Assembly: GCF_019397265.1 (NCBI RefSeq)
Contig: NZ_CP068985.1
Location: 4,382,501-4,446,500 of the forward strand
Length of the DNA: 64,000 bases
From: Nonomuraea coxensis DSM 45129
GTDB taxonomy: Bacteria > Actinomycetota > Actinomycetes > Streptosporangiales > Streptosporangiaceae
Direction: 5' to 3'
Positions 57,721 through 64,000 of this stretch are shown here, in pieces. Position 1 is the stretch's first letter. Every line of letters begins with the position of its first letter. The position numbers were made by a program, and so were the translations under genes. Below the pieces are notes generated by a model. It searched no databases and was not told the origin of the DNA. It saw only the letters and a list, made by a program, of their open reading frames with translations.

Positions 57721-58042
57721 CGTTCCTCCATCGGTCGTGGTTCCTCCTGGTCACCCCTCACTTTCTGCGCACTGCGCGACCTTGACAAGATTAGTGACAG
57801 CTTTTCGCTATTTCTCGATGAATGCCAGGCTATAGGTGCCGCCCATAATGGTCCGGGGAACCACTTGAGTATTTTCGCGCATTCCCGCCGAACGATTCGG
57901 CCGGTGGCTGATGACGTTCCTCACGGGCAGGCCGCTCAGGCGCGTGAACGGGTCAGGCTCCGCGCCTTCCCGCCGCCCGGCTGCGAGACTGACTGCAGTG
58001 CTCCGTCGAACCGCTCGTGCCGGAGACCGAAGGAGGTCCACA

Positions 58043-58893
58043 GTGACAGGCGCTCCGACCAGGCGACGATCGCCGTGACGGGGGCGACCGGCCGCGTCGG
58101 CGGCCGGGTCGCCCGCAGACTCGCCGCGGCCGGGGTGCCGCAGCGCCTGGCGGTGCGCGACCCCGGCCGTGCCCCGGACCTGCCCGGGGCGACCGCGGTG
58201 CGCTGCGCCTACGGCGAGCCGGGCGCGGCCGCCGCCCTGGAAGGCGCCGAGGTGCTGTTCATGGTCTCGGCCTCCGAGTCGCCCGACCGCCTGGACCGGC
58301 ATCGGGCGTTCGTGGACGACGCCGCGCGGGCGGGGGTCCGGCACGTGGTCTACCTGTCGTTCTTCGGCGCCGCGCCGGACGCGGTCTTCACGCTGGCGCG
58401 TGATCACTGGGCCACCGAGCAGCACCTGCGCGGCAGCGGGCTGTCCTGCACCTTCCTGCGCGACAACCTCTACGCGGACTTCATGCCCGCCCTCGTGGGC
58501 GAGGACGGTGTCATCCGCGGCCCGGCGGGGGAGGGCCGGGCCGCGGTGGTGGCCCAGGACGACATCGCCGACGCCGCGACCGCCGTGCTGCTGCGGCCGG
58601 ACGCGCACGCGGGCCGCACCTACGACCTGACCGGCCCGCACGCGCTCACCATGGCGGAGGTCGCCGCGGTCCTGTCGCGGGCGAGCGGCCGTACGGTCAC
58701 CTACCGGCCCGAGACGGTGGAGGAGGCCTATCGCTCCCGCGCCTCCTACGGCGCCCCGGACTGGCAGGTCGACGCGTGGGTGTCCACCTACACCGCCATC
58801 GCGGCGGGGCAGCTCGACGGGGTGAGCGACGACATGAGGCGCCTGACGGGCCACGCCGCCACCCCGCTCGCCGACGTCGTCAGCGCACCCTAG
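58043..58893 (+). pseudogene. NmrA-like NAD(P)-binding protein with an N-terminal frameshift
   Basis: From about 58065 the frame reads ATIAVTGATGRVGGRVARRL and then the NmrA/NAD(P)H-dehydrogenase-like sequence FMVSASESPDRLDRH, RHVVYLSFFGAAPD and FLRDNLYADFMPALVG. The best start, GTG 58043 with AAGGAGG eight bases upstream, is in another frame and stops after 11 codons. Restoring one base near 58061 would join them. In the open frame the nearest start is TTG 57865, with no site and an unlike sequence. It is either a recent pseudogene or a sequence error. The last four bases overlap the convergent aldehyde dehydrogenase gene. Confidence 0.75.
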
Positions 58894-60350
58894 AAGGGGT
58901 AGTGGGCGTGCTGGGTCGCCAGGGTGATCCAGCGGGTGTTGGTGAACGCCTCGATGCCCCAGCGGCCGCCGAAGCGCCCGTAACCGGAGGACTTGAAGCC
59001 GCCGAACGGGGCCTGCGGCTCGTCGGCGACCGACTGGTCGCCGACGTGCACGATGCCGGTCCGCAACCGGCGGGCCACGCGCAGGCCGTGCGTGCCGTTC
59101 TCGGTGATGATGCCCGCGGTCAGGCCGTGGTCGGTGTCGTTGGCCTTGGTGACGGCCTCCTCGTCGGTGGCGAAGGTGTCGATCACGCAGATCGGGCCGA
59201 AGCCCTCGCCGTAGTACAGGTCGGCGTCAGCGGGCACCCCGGTCAGGACGGTCGCCGGGTGGACGGCCCCGACCGGCTCGCCGCCTCCGGTCACGACGGT
59301 GGCGCCCTTGGCGACGGCGTCGCTGACGAGGGCGGCGACGCGCCGCGCCGCGGCGGCCGAGACCAGCGGCCCGATGACCGTGGTCGGCTCGGCCGGGTCG
59401 CCGGCGGGCAGCGCGGCGACCTTGGCGGCGAACCTGGCCGTGAACTCCCCGGCCAGCGACTCGTGCACCAGGACGCGGTCGCCGGACATGCAGATCTGCC
59501 CGGCGTTCATGAACACGCCGAACGTCGCCGCGTCCACCGCGTAGTCCAGGTCGGCGTCGTCGAGCACGATGATGGCGTTCTTGCCGCCGAGCTCCAGCAT
59601 GGCGGGCTTGAGGTGCCGGGCGGCGTGGGTGCCGATGATACGGCCGACCTCGGTGGAGCCGGTGAAGTTGACCGCGCGTACGCGCGGGTCGGCGATGAGC
59701 GCCTCGGCGACCCCGGCGGCGTCGGCGGGGTCGTTGGTGACGACGTTGAGGACGCCGGCGGGGAGCCCGGCCTCGGCCAGCACGTCGGCGACGAACAGGC
59801 CGCAGGCGATCGGCGCGTCCTCGCTGGGCTTCATGACGACGGTGTTGCCGGCGGCGAGCGCGGCGGCCACCGAGCGGACACCGAGGATGAGGGGCGCGTT
59901 CCAGGGGGAGAAGGCGGCGACCACGCCGACGGGCTCGCGTACGGCGAGGCCGAGCGCGCCCTCCTCCTGCGCGGCGAGCACGTCGCCGCGGGGGGCGGTG
60001 ATCGCGGCGGCCGCCTCACGCAGCATGTTCGCGGCCAGGCCGACGTTGAACAGGGCCCACGGCCGGGTGCCGCCGACCTCGCCCGCCATGAGGGCCGCCG
60101 CCTGCTCGCCGCGTTCCTGCAGCAGGTCGGCGGCCTTGAGGAAGATGGCGCGGCGGGCGAAGGGGCTCAGCGCCGCCCAGTCGTCGAAGGCGGCCTGCGC
60201 CGCGTCCACCGCGAGGGTCACGTCCTCGGGCCCGGCGGCGGCCACGGTGGCGTACGGCTGTCCGGTGTAGGGGTTGAGGTCGGCGGTGGTACGGCCGGAC
60301 CGCGGGGGCACGCTCTTGCCGCCGATGAGCAGTTCGCGGGTGATGGTCAT
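58890..60350 (-). CDS. aldehyde dehydrogenase, benzaldehyde-type
   Basis: The 486-residue enzyme has FSPWNAPLILGVRSVA, the NAD motif NFTGSTEVGRIIG, ELGGKNAIIVLDDAD and the catalytic Cys in MNAGQICMSGDR. It resembles benzaldehyde/salicylaldehyde dehydrogenases that make the acid with NAD. ATG 60350 overlaps the alcohol dehydrogenase stop by four bases. It ends the operon and probably oxidises the aldehyde made by its neighbour. Confidence 0.92.
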   Translation of the reverse strand: MTITRELLIGGKSVPPRSGRTTADLNPYTGQPYATVAAAGPEDVTLAVDAAQAAFDDWAALSPFARRAIFLKAADLLQERGEQAAALMAGEVGGTRPWALFNVGLAANMLREAAAAITAPRGDVLAAQEEGALGLAVREPVGVVAAFSPWNAPLILGVRSVAAALAAGNTVVMKPSEDAPIACGLFVADVLAEAGLPAGVLNVVTNDPADAAGVAEALIADPRVRAVNFTGSTEVGRIIGTHAARHLKPAMLELGGKNAIIVLDDADLDYAVDAATFGVFMNAGQICMSGDRVLVHESLAGEFTARFAAKVAALPAGDPAEPTTVIGPLVSAAAARRVAALVSDAVAKGATVVTGGGEPVGAVHPATVLTGVPADADLYYGEGFGPICVIDTFATDEEAVTKANDTDHGLTAGIITENGTHGLRVARRLRTGIVHVGDQSVADEPQAPFGGFKSSGYGRFGGRWGIEAFTNTRWITLATQHAHYPF

Positions 60351-61468
60351 GAAGGATCCTTCATTCGGAGGACGGGCTTGAGCACCTCGCCCCGGTGGCT
60401 GTCTTGCAGGGCCGTCTCGAGGTCGGTCAGGTCGTAGAGGCGCACCAGCCGGTCGAAGGGGAAGCGTCCCTGCCGGTGCAGCTCGATCAGGGTGGGGATG
60501 AGCGTCTCGCTGCGGCCGCTGCCGCCGAGGGTGCCGACGATGCGCTTGCCCCACAACGTCGTCAGGTGGTCGAGGGCGAACTCGGCGCCGGCCGGGGCGC
60601 CGCCGATGAGGACGCACGTGCCGAGCATGCCGACGCTGTCGGCCGCCTGGCGTACGACGGGGATGACGCCGGTGCACTCCAGGGCGTGGTCGGCCGGGCC
60701 GTCGCAGATGCGGTGCACCTCGGCGACGGGGTCGGCCCGTGAGGCGTCGATGGTGTGGGTGGCGCCGAACTCCACGGCCAGGTCCAGCCGGGAGGGGTGC
60801 CGGTCCACCGCGATGATCGTCGTGGCGGGCGAGAGCCTGGCGGCCATGACCGCGGCCAGGCCGACCGCGCCGGCCCCGTAGATCACCAGGCTGGAGCCGG
60901 GGCCGGGTTTGACGGTGTTCAGCACCGCCCCTGCCCCGGTGGCGATGCCGCAGGCGAGCGGGCCGAGCAGCTCCAGCGGCGCGTCCTTCGGCACGACGAC
61001 GAGGGCGTCCGCCCAGGTGAGCGCGTGGGTCGCGAACGACGACTGGCCGAAGAAGTGGCTGTGCACGGGCGACCCGTCCGGCCGGCGCAACGCGCTCTGC
61101 CCGGCGCGTGGCCCCAGGAGGCGCCCGCCGCCGCACAGGGCCTCGCCGAGGCGGGCGCAGTAGCGGGGCTCGCCGTCGCGGCAGTTGCGGCAGGTGCCGC
61201 ACGAGGGCCAGCCGATGACCACGTGGTCGCCCGGCCGTACGGAGGTGACGCCGTCGCCCACGGCCACGACCTCGCCGGCGCCCTCGTGGCCGAGCACGGC
61301 GGGGAACGGCATCGGCAGGTCGCCGTGCCGGGTGATGGTGTCGGTGTGGCAGACGCCCGAGGCGACGACGCGCACCAGGGCCTCGCCCGGTCCCGGCTCG
61401 TCGAGGTCGAGCTCCTCGACGTGGAAGCGCCCGCCGAGCTCGTCGACGACCGCGGCCGTCACTCTCAT
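60347..61468 (-). CDS. zinc-dependent alcohol dehydrogenase, aryl-alcohol type
   Basis: The 373-residue MDR enzyme has GVCHTD with the catalytic Cys, LGHEGAGEVVAVG with the zinc-binding His-Glu, four structural-zinc cysteines (SCGTCRNCRDGEPRYC), and the NAD loop VIYGAGAVGLAAVM. The pattern is that of XylB-type benzyl/aryl-alcohol dehydrogenases. AAGGAG precedes ATG 61468, which overlaps the amidase stop. It probably makes the aldehyde used by the following ALDH. Confidence 0.92.
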   Translation of the reverse strand: MRVTAAVVDELGGRFHVEELDLDEPGPGEALVRVVASGVCHTDTITRHGDLPMPFPAVLGHEGAGEVVAVGDGVTSVRPGDHVVIGWPSCGTCRNCRDGEPRYCARLGEALCGGGRLLGPRAGQSALRRPDGSPVHSHFFGQSSFATHALTWADALVVVPKDAPLELLGPLACGIATGAGAVLNTVKPGPGSSLVIYGAGAVGLAAVMAARLSPATTIIAVDRHPSRLDLAVEFGATHTIDASRADPVAEVHRICDGPADHALECTGVIPVVRQAADSVGMLGTCVLIGGAPAGAEFALDHLTTLWGKRIVGTLGGSGRSETLIPTLIELHRQGRFPFDRLVRLYDLTDLETALQDSHRGEVLKPVLRMKDPS

Positions 61469-62817
61469 CGCTGATCTCCTTCGGTACGGATGGCGGAGGG
61501 CGGGGGCGGGGGAGGGGTGAGCCGCTGGACGAGGCGGGCCGCCGCCAGCACCGCCGGGTCGCGCAGCGGGCCGCCGGCGAACTGCACGCCGATCGGCAGG
61601 CCGTCGGCCAGGGCCACCGGCACCGTGATCGCCGGCAGGCCGGCCGCGTTGAACGGCGCGGTGAGCCGGGTCAGCACGAACTCGACGGGCCACTCGCGGC
61701 CGTCCACGGTGACGGTGCCCGCGCCGATGGGCGGGGCCGTCACCGGCACGGTGGCGCAGGCCAGCACGTCGCAGCCGTCGTCGAGCGCGGAGCGCAGCGC
61801 GGCGACGACCCGGCCCAGCGCGGCCTCCTGCCGCTCCACCTGCTCGGCGGGCGGCGCGGGCAGCCGCATCAGGTCGGCGACGTCCGGCCCGAACAGCTCC
61901 GGCTGCTCGGCGAACGCGGCCCGGTGGTAGGCGCCGGCCTCGCGGACGATCCTGGCCAGCGGCGCCTCCGGCATCAACGGCTCGTCGGGGACGGCGACGT
62001 CCACGACGGCCACGCCGGCGTCCTCCAGCCGGGCCCGTACGGCGTCGAGCGCCGCGCGCACCTCGGGGGCGAGCACCGCGGCGAACCAGCCGCCCAGCCA
62101 GCCGACCCGCAACCGCGCGGGCGGCTCGTCCGAGAGAGGGGCGGCGAGCCCGTCCATGAGCAGCGCCGCGTCGTCCACGGTGCGGGCCAGGACCCCGAGG
62201 TGGTCCAGCGACGGGGCCAGCGGCAGCACGCCGTCCAGCGGGATCCGGCCGCGGGTCGGCTTGAAGCCGACGCAGCCGCTGAGCGCGGCGGGGATGCGCA
62301 CGCTGCCGGCCGTGTCGGAGCCGAGACCGCCCAGCGAGCTGCCGGCGGCGACCGAGGCGGCCGACCCGCCGGACGAGCCGCCGGGGATGCGCCCGCGCCG
62401 GTACGGGTTGTGCGTGGGGCCGAAGCAGGCGCTGTCGGTCCGCCCGCCCCAGGCCAGCTCGTGCGTGGTGTGCTTGCCGAGGATCACCGTCCCGGCCTCC
62501 AGCAGCCGGGTCACCGCCGTCGCGTCCCGGTCCGGCACGTGTCCGGCGAAGCGCGGCGAGCCGTAGCTGGTGCGCACCCCGGCGGTGTCGATCAGGTCCT
62601 TGACGCCGATCGGGATGCCGTGCAGCGGGCCGCGGACGGGCTCGCCGGCGAGGGCTTTCGCGCGGGCGAGCGCGGCCTCGGCGGTGACGGTGGCGTAGGC
62701 GTGCAGCGCCGGTTCGGTCGCGGCGATCCTGGCCAGCAGGTGCTCGGTCAGCTCGACCGGCGACAGCTCGCCGCGCGCGACGGCCGCCGACGCCGCGGCG
62801 ATGGTGTCAACGCGCAT
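61465..62817 (-). CDS. amidase-signature family amidase
   Basis: The 450-residue enzyme has the Lys of the triad in GIPIGVKDLIDT and the cis-Ser and nucleophile region in PGGSSGGSAASVAAG and SDTAGSVRIPAALSG. It hydrolyses amides; chemistry on the ring cannot be guessed. ATG 62817 overlaps the end of livM by 11 bp. Together with the transporter and dehydrogenases it suggests uptake and stepwise breakdown of an amide. Confidence 0.92.
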   Translation of the reverse strand: MRVDTIAAASAAVARGELSPVELTEHLLARIAATEPALHAYATVTAEAALARAKALAGEPVRGPLHGIPIGVKDLIDTAGVRTSYGSPRFAGHVPDRDATAVTRLLEAGTVILGKHTTHELAWGGRTDSACFGPTHNPYRRGRIPGGSSGGSAASVAAGSSLGGLGSDTAGSVRIPAALSGCVGFKPTRGRIPLDGVLPLAPSLDHLGVLARTVDDAALLMDGLAAPLSDEPPARLRVGWLGGWFAAVLAPEVRAALDAVRARLEDAGVAVVDVAVPDEPLMPEAPLARIVREAGAYHRAAFAEQPELFGPDVADLMRLPAPPAEQVERQEAALGRVVAALRSALDDGCDVLACATVPVTAPPIGAGTVTVDGREWPVEFVLTRLTAPFNAAGLPAITVPVALADGLPIGVQFAGGPLRDPAVLAAARLVQRLTPPPPPPSAIRTEGDQR

Positions 62818-63838
62818 GGCCGGGGTCCCGTACGTAGTAGCCGACGGGGAACAGGCTCAGCCCGGTCCGGTCGCGTACCAGCCCCCACAGCCCGCCCGGC
62901 AGCCACCGGGCGGCGGCGATGCCGACGGCGCCCAAGAGCACCAGGTACCACGAGCCGTAGTCGGCCAGCAGCTGCTGCAGCGCGAAGAACACCACCGCGC
63001 CGAGCAGCGGCCCCTCGACGAAGCCGATGCCGCCGATCACCACGATGAAGATCATGTACGCCGACCACTGCACGTTGAAGATCGCGTCCGGGTTGACGCT
63101 GAGCGAGCTGACCGTGATCACCCCGCCCGCCGCGCCGGTCCCGGCGGCCGACACCAGGTACACGATCCGCTTGGCCCGGGTCACGTCGATGCCGGCGGCG
63201 CTCGCGGCGGTCTCCTCGTCGCGCACCGCCATCAGCGACAGCCCCACCCGGCCGCGCAGCAGCAGGTAGCAGCCGCCGACGGTGGCGAGGGTGAGCGCCA
63301 GCGCCACCCAGTAGGTCAGCGCGCCGCGCAGCGCGGGGTCCAGGCCGGACAGCCCGGCCAGGCCCTTGCCGCTGGCACCGCCCAAGGCGTCGACGCGCAC
63401 CACCAGCAGCCGGTACACCTCGGCGATCACCCACGTGCCGACGGCGAAGTAGTCGCCGCGCAGCCGGAAGGCCAGCCACGAGGTGGGCACCGCGAACACC
63501 ACGCAGGTGAGCGCGGCCAGCGGCACCGCCAGGTACGGCTGCACCCCCAGGTCGGCCAGCGCGATCACGCTGTAGGCGCCGATCCCGACGAAGGCCTGCT
63601 GGCCGACCGAGACCAGGCCGCCGAACCCGGCCAGCAGGTTCCACATGCTCGCCAGCGCGACCAGCACGTAGAAGTTGACGAGCGTGTCGGTGATGTCGCT
63701 GAACACCACGTACGGCAGCGCCGCGAGCAGCACCACGACGGCGAGCAGCGCCCCGCCCGACGCCTTGGAGGTGCGGGCCGCGCGGCGCACGTCGATCGCG
63801 GCCGCCGCCCGCTCGGTCAGCAGATGGGAGAGGGTCAT
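62807..63838 (-). CDS. branched-chain amino acid-type ABC permease LivM
   Basis: The 343-residue permease has many helices with the LivM pattern: NLLAGFGGLVSVGQQAFVGIG, LAFRLRGDYFAVGTWVIAEV and GLSLMAVRDEETAASAAGID. HAAT-type permeases import amino acids, amides or aromatic acids with a periplasmic-type binding protein. ATG 63838 overlaps the LivH stop by four bases (ATGA). The ATPases and binding protein are outside the window. Confidence 0.92.
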   Translation of the reverse strand: MTLSHLLTERAAAAIDVRRAARTSKASGGALLAVVVLLAALPYVVFSDITDTLVNFYVLVALASMWNLLAGFGGLVSVGQQAFVGIGAYSVIALADLGVQPYLAVPLAALTCVVFAVPTSWLAFRLRGDYFAVGTWVIAEVYRLLVVRVDALGGASGKGLAGLSGLDPALRGALTYWVALALTLATVGGCYLLLRGRVGLSLMAVRDEETAASAAGIDVTRAKRIVYLVSAAGTGAAGGVITVSSLSVNPDAIFNVQWSAYMIFIVVIGGIGFVEGPLLGAVVFFALQQLLADYGSWYLVLLGAVGIAAARWLPGGLWGLVRDRTGLSLFPVGYYVRDPGHAR

Positions 63839-64000
63839 GCGGTCCGTCCCGCGAGCAGGCCCTGCGGCCGGAAGGCCAGCACGGCGAGGAAGACGAGGTG
63901 GCCGGCCAGCAGCGTCATCGCCGGGTCGATCTGGGAGCCGAGCGACTGGGTGACGCCCAGCACGATGCCGCCCAGCAGCGTCCCCCACAGCGAGCCGAGC
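63835..64000 (-). CDS. branched-chain amino acid-type ABC permease LivH, 5' part outside window
   Basis: The minus strand from the window edge reads LGSLWGTLLGGIVLGVTQSL, GSQIDPAMTLLAGHLVFL and RPQGLLAGRTA, the last 54 residues of a LivH-type permease, then stops at 63835. It is the partner of LivM and is coupled to it by ATGA. Confidence 0.85.
   Translation of the reverse strand, partial: LGSLWGTLLGGIVLGVTQSLGSQIDPAMTLLAGHLVFLAVLAFRPQGLLAGRTA

Overview
This is a very GC-rich (roughly 70%) actinomycete chromosome segment. GTG and TTG starts, 4-bp stop/start overlaps, a SARP regulator, a c-di-AMP riboswitch in front of a cell-wall hydrolase, and CsoR/CopZ/CopA copper genes fit a Streptosporangiales-type organism (Nonomuraea or a relative). 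The genus is an inference and cannot be proved from this window. I saw no tRNA, rRNA or CRISPR array.

Layout. 1-5.7 kb: an EgtA-like glutamate-cysteine ligase with a co-oriented partner cut by the window edge, two hydrolases, an ISAs1-type transposase remnant and a serine hydrolase. 5.7-11.5 kb: the most interesting locus. A SARP/NB-ARC/TPR regulator is divergent from a compact operon made of a ThiF/E1-like adenylyltransferase, a 21-residue peptide gene with a near-perfect Shine-Dalgarno overlapping the ThiF stop, a strong hairpin, and a membrane HExxH protease. Three heptads at exact 11-bp spacing, the form SARP regulators recognise, lie between the two arms. I propose a minimal peptide-modification (RiPP-like) system. 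11.5-12.5 kb: c-di-AMP riboswitch and CHAP hydrolase.

12.5-25.2 kb: copper and metal region. CsoR-type boxes flank the divergent MFS and csoR genes, followed by copZ, a His-rich secreted protein and copA. Next come a SHOCT protein, a second heavy-metal P-type ATPase with a CPD instead of CPC motif, a TetR/oxidoreductase pair, a broken LuxR-type regulator, a second HMA protein, and a fourth CsoR-like box between a GNAT gene and a broken carboxymuconolactone decarboxylase gene. 25.2-34.9 kb: a LAL regulator, MFS transporter, RidA, a HxlR/DUF899 pair with a large dyad operator, two FMN-binding split-barrel proteins, an ECF sigma factor with a SnoaL tail, and a hydrolase. 34.9-40 kb: a two-component system and an ABC exporter whose permease is fused to a secreted-type serine hydrolase.

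40-48.4 kb is a decay zone: pieces of serine hydrolases, GbsR/MarR, TetR, SnoaL, CocE and MFS genes between intact genes (epimerase/FAD monooxygenase, a third HMA protein, DUF1876/DUF1918, a secreted protein, a phosphoesterase). 48.4-51 kb: a KAP-type membrane P-loop NTPase overlapped by a 66-residue ORF. 51-56.7 kb: a PucR regulator divergent from a tightly coupled FMO-SDR-MFS-TauE operon. 56.8-57.7 kb: a secreted four-repeat protein. 58-64 kb: a frameshifted NmrA-like gene, convergent with a catabolic operon livH-livM-amidase-alcohol dehydrogenase-aldehyde dehydrogenase whose upstream part lies outside the window.
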